A stretch of 64,000 nt of DNA from Pictodentalium vernedei (GCA_031216915.1 CM062294.1:392699217-392763216), one strand, 5' to 3'. Positions 33,229 to 44,313 are shown, counted from the stretch's first letter. Notes: generated from the letters alone by a model not told the origin. A program made the numbers and translations.

Positions 33229-33471
33229 CCCTTTACCCAACGTAACGGCCAAAACCGGCCAGCGCTATTCTCAAAAATCACCAATTAATTTTCAAAATAT
33301 TTTCATTTTTTGTCTCAAAAACATAGGTTATGACCCCTCGTTGGAACGAGCTCGTCGAGCTCGTTCCAACGAGGGGTCATAACCTATGTTTTTGAGACAA
33401 AAAATGAAAAAAATTAGTTATTCAAGAATTTTTTTTGCAAGTGTCGTCTGCTTTTCATGTTAGGTAAAGGG
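33229..33471 (+). mobile_element. MITE-A1 young copy
   Basis: 243 bp, with TTAA at 33,225-33,228 and 33,472-33,475. The palindrome is perfect across GGAACGAGCTCGTCGAGCTC and continues through the full ACATAGGTTATGACCCCTCG arms. By eye it differs from the 40,241 copy at only two positions. Confidence 0.97.
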
Positions 33472-33475
33472 TTAA

Positions 33476-34199
33476 ACATATATATTTCTGGTTAACGCAT
33501 CGTAAATAATAGTGTACAAGTACGCTTTAATCTTAAAACTTATACATCCATTAGGCGACACTTGTAAAACAATTCTTAAATAGCCGGCGCGGGAAAATGT
33601 GCAGATATAAGGCTGAAAAAATAGTTTCCGCCCACAGACCGCCCACCACCCTAACCTTTCATTTTTGTTCCCCACCCTCAAATGGGGACCCTCCCCTAAA
33701 ATCGTCAAAACTGGCTCTTCTCACACCAATATAGGCTTAAATCGTTCAAATAGAAGCTACTGAGATTTTGTCACACAGTGCAATACACATCCCATTTAAT
33801 GGAGATCAGATTAATTCTCAAGGTTCAAATTTGATTTCAAACCAAAAATATTCCAAATTTTCATTGTAGCTCATTTTAATCCAAGTAATAAAGCAAGAAA
33901 CACCAAGGTATCTATATGTTACTCCTTACTCAGCAAATCAAAATTATCAACGGTTGAGAACCATTTGAAGCCCTTGGTCAAAGACAAAAAAGATACCCAG
34001 ATCAAGATGTTTGGTAATAGGCTAACTTAAATTCCTTCTTAGTCAATTAGGAGCAGTCAAGACTCGTTGTCCGAGTGATATTTGGTGAAATTGGATTGAT
34101 ATTTGTTAAAAAACAAGCATTTGGTACAAATATGCCGGAACTTGTTTTCCCCCTTCTGAACCAGCCAACCAACACGGCCTTACATCCGGAATTTTTCGG
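33476..34199. other. Unassigned sequence
   Basis: No recognised coding or repeat feature. Confidence 0.5.
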
Positions 34200-34370
34200 G
34201 AGTTCTTCCCCTCACCGAAATAGCCAAATATTTTTTAATTTTTCACCAGAAAAGATAAATTATGATTTGTCATTGAAAGGAGCTGCACGAGCTCGTTCCA
34301 ATGGGGAATCATAACCTATGTTTTTGAGACACAGATCATAAGTTATTCAATATTGGAGCTGAAACGGTTA
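34200..34370 (+). mobile_element. Degraded MITE-A relic
   Basis: The centre GCACGAGCTCGTTCCAATGG and ATAACCTATGTTTTTGAGAC are recognisable; the termini are mostly lost. Confidence 0.65.
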
Positions 34371-34481
34371 AGGAGTTTTCCTGATTGAATAATCACGTGG
34401 ATTAACCTTGGTTAAACGATTAATCACTTGGCCAAATTGATTTCTGAATAACTGCAATCCGTTGATGATTTACAGCATGAA

Positions 34482-34723
34482 CCCTTTACCCAACGTAACA
34501 AACAAACCCGACTAGGCCCATATACAAAAATCTCCATTCAAATTTATTATGTTTTCAATTTTTGTTTCAAAAACATAGCGTATAACCCCTCATTGGAACG
34601 ATCCCAACGAGATCGTTCCAATGAGGGTTCATAAGCTATGTTTTTGAAACAAAAATTGAAAATTTTTAGTAATTCATGTATTTATTTTGCAAGTATCGTC
34701 TGCTATCCGCAGTACGTAAAGGG
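34482..34723 (+). mobile_element. MITE-A1 copy
   Basis: Left flank TGAA (decayed TTAA), right TTAA 34,724-34,727. Ends CCCTTTACCCAACG and TACGTAAAGGG. The centre GGAACGATCCCAACGAGATC is unusual, but the arms still pair (CATTGG/CCAATG). Confidence 0.92.
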
Positions 34724-34727
34724 TTAA

Positions 34728-35416
34728 TAATAACCATTTCCAGCCGCTGATACAGTATGATGATCATGCAAGTAAACAAGTATGTCAGCGAATAACTTGC
34801 ATGCTTTACTGTGTCTCATGTGTCTCATATAATTGATGTGAGTCAGTGTGACAATGTTTGATTGTTTTGGAGCCAGTTTGTTCCTTTGGGTTAACCCATA
34901 TAATACAGTAGTTCAAAAGTAACGATTAAGCGGTCAATTATTTTTTGGATCGATCAAGATATTGATCATTGATTAATCGATTAATCGGCTAACCGTTTTA
35001 GCTCTATTTAATACGCTTCGTTTTCATCAGTCATTCAATATATGAACTGGGTTAAGTGGCAGTTTGGTGTCAATCTCATAGTAACTATTTGCGAAACGAA
35101 AATTTATTTTGGAATGTGGGCCAGAAGGTTCATGCATGGGGCCGCCTCAAAATTTTGATTCGTTTTTTTTTTCTTGAGTTGTGTGTGCGCATATGTGTTT
35201 GTGTGTGTGTGTGTGGGGGGGGGGGGGTGCTGCTAAGAAGGAACCGAAGGGTGGCATTATGGCTTCCTCAACTGTAACAGGCCTAGCTAGAAATACGCGT
35301 CCTCTTGGAGTCTACTGCATTAAAAGTTACAATTAAAAAAATATTTCTTTTAAAAAACTTCATGTCAACATTCATTTTGTAATTGTCAGAGACTAGGATA
35401 CAAAATTGAAATTGGA
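34728..35416. other. Unassigned sequence
   Basis: A (TG)n plus G tract lies at about 35,179-35,228. No gene recognised. Confidence 0.5.
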
Positions 35417-35419
35417 AAA

Positions 35420-35486
<67 letters not shown>

Positions 35487-35488
35487 AC
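35417..35488. repeat. (AAAT)n microsatellite
   Basis: About 18 pure units. Confidence 0.98.
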
Positions 35489-36191
35489 GAGCAATTGAAA
35501 TCTGACAAAAATGGATTCCGATATTTTTAAAACGAATCTTTTAAGTATTTTCAGTTCGGATTTTCCACTGTACATTTTCTTTTTAAATTCCAACCGACTT
35601 CCCAAATTCTAACTAAATTATGTATTTTAGCTAAATTAGATGTACAAAATTTTACGAATTCAACTGCTTTGCTGTCTGAAAACGTAACGGACAGAAAGTA
35701 TTAATGATTCATCGTCATTTAAAAAAAAATAAGCACATCTTATTTTGTCGAAGTTGCAAACGACAGAATGAAAACTTTAAACTAAATACTTTAAAAAAGG
35801 CAAAACATCTATCTGTTCAAATGCACAGACGTGGCTAGAGGATCTTGAGGGGAGGGTGGCATGGAAAATTCCAAATATTTCCCCCCTTTCTTTGACGAAT
35901 CAAGCCTGGAAACAAACAGACTGTCAGCTGCAAAATGCGGATTCCAAAGGGTGAATTTGATGATGCTACCCTGCACAGCAGGGTGGTATTACCAAATTTA
36001 CCTCTGTGAACCTTCTGAAGTCTGAATCACGGTCTCAGGACTAAACAGAAAGAGGTATCCAGAGGATAAATTTGGGGATTCTAGCCCACCATATATTCCC
36101 CAAATGGGCTGGGGACCTCATTCTACAATTGTCTTTTTCAACATTAGGTTTCTACTAGTGAATATAAATGATCGTAATGAATCAACAAGTT
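35489..36191. other. Unassigned; possible hAT-like end
   Basis: GACGTGGCTAGAGGATCTTG at about 35,829 resembles a hAT-type end. No matching right end was established. Confidence 0.4.
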
Positions 36192-36195
36192 TTAA

Positions 36196-36314
36196 CCCTT
36201 TGCCAAATTTTATTCACGGATATCATTTGCAAAATAATTTCATGCACAACTAAAAAAATTCATTTTTTGCCTCAAAAACAAAGTTTATGACCCCTTATTG
36301 GAACGAGCTAAACG
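36196..36314 (-). mobile_element. Half MITE-A copy
   Basis: TTAA at 36,192-36,195, then CCCTTTGCC and the left arm up to GGAACGAGCTAAACGAG, where the SINE1 sequence begins. The other half is not found downstream, so it was probably lost. Confidence 0.8.
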
Positions 36315-36875
36315 AGCGCGGTGAATCAATGATTAGAGCATTGGATTTTAACCCTTTACCTAACATGAAAAGCAGACAACACTTGCAAAAAAAATTCTTG
36401 AATAACTAATTTTTTTCATTTTTTGTCTCAAAACCTTAGGTTATGACCTATGTTTTTGAAACGAAAAATAAAAATATTTTGAAAACTAATTGGCGATTTT
36501 TGAGAATAGCGCTGGCCGGTTTTGGCCGTTGCGTTGGGTAAAGGGTTAACCGAAATGTCAGCTGTTCGATTCTGACCAGCGACAACTGCGTTCTCTTCTT
36601 GGGCGAGACACTTTATCCCGATTGCCCACATGTGGGATGGGGCACAGTGGCGCTAAGTAAGGCGTATAGCAAGTCAATGGTCCACTTCCTTCAACCGCTA
36701 CTAACTCTGCTTGTGCGGAGTTGATAATTTGGAGAACCTGAGCTTGTTCGCCGCTGCTCGGTGGATCTCTCGGGGTATTTCGGCTTCCCCCATCCGAAAA
36801 CTGTCCGATCTGACGTGTCCATGGTTGTTAAAAGTGTCGTTAAACCACAATATACAAACATACAAAGATATATAC
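36315..36875 (+). mobile_element. SINE1 split by a MITE-A
   Basis: Head GCGCGGTGAATCAATGATTA and A-box region to 36,347. After the inserted MITE it continues with CCGAAATGTCAGCTG, a degenerate B box (GTTCGATTCTGACC), GGGCGAGACACTTTATCC, the body block, and the GTCGTTAAACC 3' end. Confidence 0.88.
36352..36545 (-). mobile_element. MITE-A1 inserted in the tRNA-like head of a SINE
   Basis: Exact TTAA duplication (36,348-36,351 and 36,546-36,549) inside the SINE head. The palindrome core is deleted (AGGTTATGACCTATGTTTT), so the element is about 194 bp. Confidence 0.93.
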
Positions 36876-37330
36876 CCGAGTTGTAAAACACGGGAAACCT
36901 TCATATCGTTCACCCCATCTGATACCAGTTTCCCCACCCGCTGATATTCTTCGACCTTGTTATCACTGTTAAGAAAATATTCACAGATAGACCCCCAATA
37001 AATAATAAAATGTAATGATTATGTTTTTACTCTCAACACAAGTTTTGTAACATGCGTCACATTAGCGTTTAATGCGATACTATTTAGCAATAAATCGCGT
37101 CAAATTGACCATTAACGTAATGTTGTGCTGACTGCAATGAACCTGTCCCGATTTTCTCGTTAATAAAACCTGCCATCTTTATTGCCACCGAACATCTTCA
37201 TTTATTATATGTGATGTCTTAGTCCGAAACAATGGTTGTGGGGTTCCAATTACCCCATTGAAGAGGGTCGATAGTGCTCAGGAGTTTAGGGCACCCCGAG
37301 ATTGCAGGACTTTTTTGCATATCTATAATG
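36876..37330. other. Unassigned sequence
   Basis: No recognised coding or repeat feature. Confidence 0.5.
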
Positions 37331-37331
37331 T

Positions 37332-37332
<1 letters not shown>

Positions 37333-37380
<48 letters not shown>

Positions 37381-37384
37381 GGGG
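37333..37384. repeat. (GA)n followed by G run
   Basis: About 19 GA units run straight into 14 G residues. Confidence 0.95.
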
Positions 37385-37395
37385 TTGTTGATTAA

Positions 37396-39557
37396 CCCTT
37401 ACCCAACGTAACCGCCGAAACCGACCAGCGCTATTCTCAACAATCGCCAATTAATTTTCATTATTTTTTTCATTTTTTTTGTCTTAAAAACATAGATTAT
37501 GACCCTCTTACAATCGATAATGTTACAACGCCGCATAATGTTACACCAACGCATAATGTTACAAAAAATGTAGTAAACAACCGATAATGTTATAAACTCC
37601 GCATAATGTTATAACTTTTTTCAACCCGTTATGTTATAAAAATCGACGCATAATGTTATAACTTTTTTCAACCCGTTATGTTAAAACAAATTAACCGATA
37701 ATGTTATAACTTCAAATAAATATGTCTGTGGTAATTTATACTGTCATGGCATCAGTTTCAGGTGGAGACCGTCGGTCTGTATTTGAGGGAACTCTTCAGT
37801 TCCCAGTGTAAACCAACCATTATTGTAATAAACCCATTTCTGTGATAAATTACGCGTCCATTATATGGTCGGACATTAGGTAAGGATACCATCCTATATT
37901 TTAAGGATACTAAACCCACGGAATCCCCTTTTTCGTCGTATAAAGCAATGAAAGCTATGAAAATGAGCACGATGTGTGCAAAATCATACGTCTCAAAATG
38001 AAAGCTATGAGCGCAATGAGTACCTCTTCATACGTCTCATACCCTCATTAAGGATACTATCCTACCTTTATTTGGGAGTGTTTTCGGGAGTGTTTGGGTC
38101 AGTTTTCTGAAGATTGTCGGGTTGTTTGGATTAATTCGAGATCTATTGGGTTGTTAGGGGTGAGGCGGAGCACGTGTCCCCATAACAACACGCGCTGCGC
38201 ATACTCACTCCTACCATCTATTATCATGATGATGACGTCACAACATGGCCACCCACGTGCACTATCATGACAACCCAACATGACCACCCAGTCACGTGAC
38301 ATGACGTCACTTCTGGGGTCCTGCCCCGGGGTCCTACAAAATGGCTCATTTTCAACATACATAACTACTCAGCACCATCACCAACACCGCCACAACACCA
38401 ACATCAACACAACTCCTCCTCCACAACCTCCTCCTTCTTCCTACACTGCCTGTTCTAGTGATTCCGCCTTTCCAGAACCTGTAATCCCAAATTCATCACT
38501 TCCACTTCTTCCATCATCTCCACCATCTATGTTATCATACCGTCTAGCACTACTCCCTTATAGCATTCTCAGATAGCCTTCTCTGCACAATCACCCTGAT
38601 GTACTAATCCATGACCTCCTCTCTTCCTCAGCCTAATCCCTGCCCACCCCTTTAAATCCTCCTAAACCCCATTCCTCTTCCTACCCAGTGTCGCATCTTA
38701 TTCTTGTTCCGTGCGACACTACCAACCCGCCACATCGACCATATGTACCTCGCTCCATCCAACTTTTTGACCTATTTTAACTCCACCTCATTTTTGTTCA
38801 CTGTTGGTTGTTAAAATGTCAAATTAATGAACAATAAGATACTCTTATGACAGGAAATATGCGACAAATGAGTTTTAGATGCCCAAAACAAGCAGAAACA
38901 GAGGCATTTGCCCATCCCCAAGGCGTCAGGGGACTATGGTACACTACATTTCTGGAAGCGGAGACTACGCATATTGGTAAACGTACCAACCGGATAAAAT
39001 AGCACCATTCCCTACCACCCCCGCCTTCACCATGTTGGGCACAGGATGATAATGGTAATGACGTCCACGATTGAGTTACCAGGATAATCCGCGTCTATGT
39101 AACTTGACTAGGTCATTCTATGATAAATCCCCGGGAGTTGGGGGGGGGAAGGAGTGTCTCCTCGCCTTAACTAGAGCCGAAACCTTTAGTATAAATATTA
39201 CATACCTTTATGCGGCAATAAATGGTAAGTGGTAAAGTCCATCTACAATAGCTGTAACTGGAATTAGTTTTCAGAAGTTATAACATTATCGGTTAATTTG
39301 TTGTAACACAACGGGTTGAAAAAAGTTATAACATTATGCGGAGTTTATAACATTATCGGTTGTTTACTACATTTTTTGTAACATTATGTGTTGGTATAAC
39401 GTTATGCGGCGTTGTAACATTATCGGTTGTGACAGACCCCTCATTGGAACCAGCTCGTCGAGCTCGTTCCAATGAGGGGTCATAACCTATGTTTTGAAAA
39501 AATTAGTTATTCAAGAATTTTTTTCAGGTGTCGTCTGCTTTTAATGTTAGGTAAAGG
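37396..39557 (+). mobile_element. MITE-A1 copy split by a 1.9-kb element
   Basis: Left half 37,396-37,505 (TTAA at 37,392-37,395; end missing one T). Right half from about 39,435 to 39,557 (flank ATAA). The two halves together make one normal family member broken in the GACCCCTC part of the palindrome. Confidence 0.88.
37506..39434 (+). mobile_element. DNA element with long iterated terminal inverted repeats
   Basis: Inverted ends of about 207 bp (left) and 160 bp (right) are built from repeated CGNTAATGTTAYAA-type units. About nine can be counted on the left. The left end is longer by an about 45-bp internal duplication. The target is the palindrome of a MITE-A; a short duplicated GACCC is the best candidate target repeat. 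The interior (37,720-39,270) has no transposase-like frame; 38,280-38,576 is low-complexity. Long ends recall Mutator-like elements, but the duplication length does not establish this. Confidence 0.82.
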
Positions 39558-39565
39558 ATAAAGTG

Positions 39566-40236
39566 AAGCATGAGGTTGAGGGATCGGACCCCTGTTGATA
39601 CATTACATATACGGCGATGCTATGCCAGTAAACTTGCTGTATAGACTATAGTATGGACAGCCCCCACCCCCCGGGGGGGCAAGGTCTCCCCTCTCAAAAA
39701 AAAAGACAAAAAAAAAAAAACAAAAAAAAATCGTTCTTTTCCTTTCTCTGGAATACAGATATATTATAAGATATAACAGATAATTACTAATTACTAATAC
39801 ACACAGAAAACATTCCAACAATTCAGTAATTGTCAATTCTCGAATATCGGTCTCGGGGCGAGTTGTAAATGTGAACTAGCATACTGGCTGAGTGAATTGC
39901 AACCTTTTTGGGGGTTGTCTTTGTGTCAGTTGGTGTGGTGGCAGAACATTTATGGCCAGGCGATTTGGTGTCGTAGACCCGGGATCGACTTCTGTCGAGG
40001 CCACCTTCCAGAAAACTTTAGAGTCTTCAATCCAATGGCGCTGTGCTAGCACGATGCCTGGTGGAATTCCTACTTGATACAAGCGATATATAAATTAAAA
40101 TTCAAGCAGTTGCATTTTCACGGATCTTCCATCAATTGAGATTCCTGTGGTTAATATAGCTGGGACCATAGACCATTATAAGATATAAAAGATATACTAT
40201 AGATATAAAAGCAATTTCAGGCCCAACGGTGACACT
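39566..40236. other. Unassigned sequence
   Basis: No gene recognised. A C/G run lies at about 39,661-39,679, followed by an A-rich tract. Confidence 0.45.
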
Positions 40237-40240
40237 TTAA

Positions 40241-40483
40241 CCCTTTACCCAACGTAACGGCCAAAACCGGCCAGCGCTATTCTCAAAAATCGCCAATTAA
40301 TTTTTAAAATATTTTCATTTTTTGTCTCAAAAACATAGGTTATGACCCCTCGTTGGAACGAGCTCGTCGAGCTCGTTCCAACGAGGGGTCATAACCTATG
40401 TTTTTGAGACAAAAAATGAAAAAAATTAGTTATTCAAGAATTTTTTTTGCAAGTGTCGTCTGCTTTTCATGTTAGGTAAAGGG
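40241..40483 (+). mobile_element. MITE-A1 young copy, near-twin of 33,229
   Basis: 243 bp with exact TTAA flanks (40,237-40,240 and 40,484-40,487). The palindrome is perfect, with CGTTGG/CCAACG arms. Only two differences from the 33,229 copy are seen by eye. Confidence 0.97.
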
Positions 40484-40487
40484 TTAA

Positions 40488-40727
40488 CATAGACACTTTA
40501 TGGGAACCATACCGAATCACGATCCGTCCGGTGGGCCCGGACACCCGCTCGTTTTTAACCACAGCGTCCTCCAACACATGTGAACTCCAAATGAGCCAGT
40601 AAATAGCAGTGGAAGAGCTCTATCAAATCTTTATAAATTTGCGATATTCCATTTCCTGGGTGAAAAAAAAAATGAAATGGATTACAGTAGGAGACACCAA
40701 TCTTTTGACTCTTCCCATCCTCTATAT
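40488..40727. other. Unassigned interval
   Basis: No feature recognised. Confidence 0.5.
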
Positions 40728-41031
40728 GAGTGGTGGACGAGTGGATAAGTGCGCTGATCTCTCATGACAGAAGTGCTGGGGTCGATCCTATGGCGGAAGC
40801 TCTCGAGGTATCCGAACACCTCTGACAACATCAACTTTAGGGCTCAGGCTGCCACGACGTATCGTTCTGTCGGGCGTGGATGTAAAATGTCTGTCCCCTG
40901 TGCGGAGAGAAACACTCCGTGTAGGATAAAGATTACTTCGTAGTATTCGAGAAGAGCAAGGATCCAAAGTCGCTGCTGCGGAGGTGATGGCACAAGCACG
41001 AGACAGGAGCCAGTAGTCTCATGGAGATGCA
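40728..41031 (+). mobile_element. SINE2 (Ser/Leu-tRNA-like), copy 2
   Basis: A-box-like TGGACGAGTGGATAAG (40,734-40,749) and B-box-like GGGTCGATCCT (40,779-40,789), spaced as in tRNA-derived promoters. The body (GTATCCGAACACC, CTGTCGGGCG, GAGAAACACTCCGTG) aligns with the minus-strand copy at 31 kb. The 3' end meets a TTAA and a MITE-A copy. Confidence 0.82.
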
Positions 41032-41035
41032 TTAA

Positions 41036-41305
41036 CTCTTTACTTAACATGAAAGGAAGACGATGCATCCAAACAAAATTCTTAATAACTATTTTTTTCA
41101 TTTTTTTTGGGGGGGGGGTGCAAAAACATAGCTTATGCCCCCCCCCCCCCCCCCCCCCCCCCCACCATTGGAACCAGCTCTATGAGCTCTTTCCAGTTAG
41201 GGGCACAGGCTATATTCGGGACAAAAAAGGAAAACGTAATGAAAATTTAATGGTGATTTTTGTGCACAGCGCTTGTCAGTTTTGGGCGTTACGTTGCGTA
41301 AAGGG
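41036..41305 (-). mobile_element. MITE-A copy with G and C runs in its arms
   Basis: TTAA flanks 41,032-41,035 and 41,306-41,309. The normal arm sequence is interrupted by a G run (about 41,109-41,118) and a C run of about 25 (about 41,139-41,163). The centre is decayed (CAGCTCTATGAGCTC). Confidence 0.9.
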
Positions 41306-41342
41306 TTAATATAAGTTTTTTTTTGTAAAATTTGTATATTAA

Positions 41343-41587
41343 CCATTTACCTAACGTAACGGCAAAAACCGGCCAGCGCTATTCACAAAAATCGCCAATT
41401 AATTTTCATTATTTTTTTCATTTTTTTGTCTCAAAAAGATAGGTTATGACCCCTCTTTGGAACGAGCTCGTCGAGCTCGTTCCAGAGAGGGGTCATAACC
41501 TATGTTTCTGAGACAAAAAATGAAAAATTTTAGTTATTCAAGATTTTTTTTTACAAGTGTCGTCTGCTTTTCATGTTAGGTAAAGGG
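41343..41587 (+). mobile_element. MITE-A1 copy, near-complete
   Basis: TTAA flanks 41,339-41,342 and 41,588-41,591. Only 37 bp from the preceding copy and in opposite orientation. Arms CTTTGG/CCAGAG. Confidence 0.95.
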
Positions 41588-41888
41588 TTAAAATAAGAAT
41601 AAACATCTCCGCCGGTGATATATACTGTGATGGTTTGCCTAACCAAATCCGCTACCAAATCTATAGGTTTCTGCTGCCACAAAAAGGTATATCCGCTACT
41701 TTTGAGGGGCGGGGTGAAAAGACGTGCTGATTGCAGCTGGAATTCAGAGGCGGTGAAACCGAGTGGGGGTGGACCTCGGAGGGGGGAGGGGTTACGTGCT
41801 CCCGAGTTTTTACATACAGATGCAACTTGTTTATACATATATATAGAGGGTCTATAATGAGTCACGATTTCATAAGAAATATCTGTAC

Positions 41889-41946
41889 CGAGTTCATTAA
41901 AATCGATCTTAGCCGAGGTTTCCCGGGGCTCAGATCGATTTTAGCG
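41889..41946. repeat. Short inverted repeat
   Basis: TTAAAATCGATCTTAGCC pairs with GGCTCAGATCGATTTTA across a GAGGTTTCCCGG loop. Confidence 0.75.
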
Positions 41947-41999
41947 AACGAGATTCAGAATTTTCATGTCATTCTTTTTATCAAATAATGTGAAATTTA

Positions 42000-42195
42000 A
42001 ACTTTTAGTTAACATAACGACTAAAACTGGCCAGCTCTGCTCACAAAAATCGCCATTCAAATTTAATTTTTTTCAGTTTTTGCCTCAAAAACATAGTTTA
42101 TGGCCCCACTAAAAAAACCTCATCGAGCCCGTTCCAATGAGGGGTCATAAGCTATGTTTTCTAGAAAAAAATGAAAATGTGTTTCAAAAATAGGA
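42000..42195 (+). mobile_element. Degraded MITE-A relic
   Basis: TTAACATAACGACTAAAAC, GGCCAGCTCTGCTCACAAAA and a CCAATGAGGGGTCATAAGC right arm remain. The right terminus is absent. Confidence 0.75.
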
Positions 42196-42324
42196 GGGAG
42201 AAATTTGTGATTTGGAGGTATTATGATTTGAAATTTTAAAACGTAAAAAACAAGACCAAATTCTATAATTTTTTCTAGGAATATGAACTTTGTAATTTTG
42301 AGCTTATCGCACAATACCTTTATG

Positions 42325-42325
<1 letters not shown>

Positions 42326-42412
<87 letters not shown>
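42326..42412. repeat. (GA)n microsatellite
   Basis: About 43 GA units with one interruption. Confidence 0.97.
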
Positions 42413-42416
42413 TGTA

Positions 42417-42645
42417 TTAAGGCGTACTGCATGTCGCTGGTGCACTTGTCTTCAACCAATGTTAACCCTGCTTGTTCGAAGTTAGTACAGAGAGAGTCTG
42501 ACAGTTACTCGTCGCCTATCGGTGGTTCTTTCTGGGTACTACTGCTTCCTCCACCCTAAAAACTCCCCGACAAGAGGTGACCCTGACTGTCGAAAATGTC
42601 GTTAACACACGAATAAAAAAATGAAAACAAAAATAAAACTGAAAT
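42417..42645 (+). mobile_element. SINE1, 5'-truncated
   Basis: Lacks the tRNA-like head. Starts in the body (GGCGTACTGCATG, TCTTCAACCAATGTTAACC), then the CTGACAGTTACTCG block and the 3' block GTCGAAAATGTCGTTAA with an A-rich tail. Adjoins (GA)n on the left. Confidence 0.85.
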
Positions 42646-42689
42646 ATGACACTATAATAAAATATTTTACTACTACTACTATTATTATT

Positions 42690-42925
42690 TTAACAACTAC
42701 ATCGTCAAGGCATGCCTTCGTGATGAAGTTGGAACATCTACCAGTCGTTATTATAGTTCCAAAATTCAGGACTTCTTTGAAAGTTATTTGTGGATAAATA
42801 AAACATACATGTAGTAGTCGTGATGCAATTTCTTATGTAATTAACACGTACAGCAACCCAAACTGGTCATGCTGGCACCCCAACATCCCAAATCGGGTTC
42901 CACGGTCGTCTATTGGTATCCGACT
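42690..42925 (+). repeat. Dispersed repeat R2, copy 1
   Basis: Shares with 43,710-43,960 the blocks AGGCATG, CAG.CG..ATTATAGTTCCAAA, TTGTGGATAA, ACTGGTCATGCT and AATCGGG. Confidence 0.65.
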
Positions 42926-42929
42926 GTTG

Positions 42930-43705
42930 TGTGTGTGACAAAAACCCAAGTACCAAATCTAGTCTCGTTGTAAAGTGAATCATTACTAGCAAGAACAAAT
43001 CCAATCTAAGATTTCAAGCACGACGAAAATATTCCGACTGCAGTGGTTGCGTCGGGGGCGGGGTAAGGCCCTCCCCATTGTTGAGGAGATCTAGCCTCAT
43101 TTATTGTGGGCTGTGTCGGAGAATACCTTAGCCCCCTGTCAGGCATGAAGAACAAGCCCCGTCGTGGCATCTCTGGTCACTGAGTCGTGGCCCTTGATTG
43201 TGGAAAGGCTGCAACAAAATATCTTTGAGATTTATTCGCGTCATTAATGCGGCAGTTATGGCCCATGGTTGGTCAAAACTTTAATAATTTGGATGTTTTC
43301 CGTACAAGGTCGAACGGGGGTGTTCTATGAACAGGTTCTTTCTTGTTTCTTGCTGTCTTTGTTCAACAGTAAGGCTCAAATTAAAGACCTCACTCTATGT
43401 TGAAATTTCAAACTGAGAAGAAAAGTAATTAAATGTTACTCCACAGTAACGCTCGCATCGTGTTTTTTTTTTGCCTAATAGTCTAAAGTAAGAAAAGTTC
43501 TAGACGGAACTCTTAATTTTCCAACGAAAACCTTGAAGGGGTACGTATCTCCCTCCTGCCCCTACATTTATACCACTGATCCTAAATTACGATCCCTCAT
43601 TCCAACTGGCTAGTTTCTATGAGCGGGTCATCTAATCACGGGCGTCGCGAGGATGACTGTCTGTAGGAGGGAGGGGGGGGGGGTGTAAACGGTGATGGCT
43701 GAATT
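42930..43705. other. Unassigned sequence
   Basis: A CCCC-rich palindromic-looking block at about 43,050-43,165 could be a transposon fragment. A G run lies at about 43,673-43,683. No gene recognised. Confidence 0.4.
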
Positions 43706-43709
43706 AAGT

Positions 43710-43960
43710 CATGACTGATAAAATATTCCAACTAAATCTTCCAGGCATGACTTGATGATGTCATTGGAATATCAGGCAGTCGCGATTATAGTTCCAAAAC
43801 TTCAAAACTTCTTGGACATTTCATTGTGGATAATTGTAATATATATGGAAGAGTTGTTGCACAACTGTTTGTTTAATTCACACACAGAGTACTCCAAATT
43901 GGTCATGCTTTCCACGCCCCCCCCCCCACCCCACCCCCTCCCCAACTGCTGGAATCGGGC
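43710..43960 (+). repeat. Dispersed repeat R2, copy 2
   Basis: Second, diverged copy of the 42,690 repeat, about 1 kb downstream in the same orientation; a C run interrupts its right part. Confidence 0.65.
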
Positions 43961-43971
43961 TCATAGGAAGA

Positions 43972-44095
43972 TCATTTGCATTTTGTTGTACTTCAATTTT
44001 TTTTGTTTCGGAGATGGGTTGAAGATAATTTTTTTTCATTTTTATGTTTTATATCATCTATAAACTATTACTAAATTTTCCAAGATGAAAAGCAG
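43972..44095 (+). repeat. Repeat R3, copy 1
   Basis: TTTGCATTTTGTTGTACTTC and TTCGGAGATGGGTTGA recur at 45,103-45,220 in the same order. Confidence 0.8.
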
Positions 44096-44313
44096 ACGGT
44101 ACTTGCAAACAAAATTCTTGAATAACTAATTTTTTTTCATTTTTATCTCAAAAACATAGGTTATGACCCCTCTTTGGAACGAGCTCGTCGAGCTCGTTCC
44201 AAAGAGGGGTCATAACCTATGTTTTTGAGAAAAAAAGTGGAAAAAATAATGAAAATTAATTGGCGAATTTTGTGAATAGCGCTGGTCGGTTTTGGCCGTC
44301 AAAGTAAAAGATA
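44080..44313 (-). mobile_element. MITE-A1 copy with decayed termini
   Basis: Arms GCAGACGGTACTTGC and GCGCTGGTCGGTTTTGGCC are intact and the palindrome is perfect (CTTTGG/CCAAAG), but the ends read AAATTTTCCAAGATG and GTCAAAGTAAAAG, so no TTAA pair survives. Confidence 0.9.
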
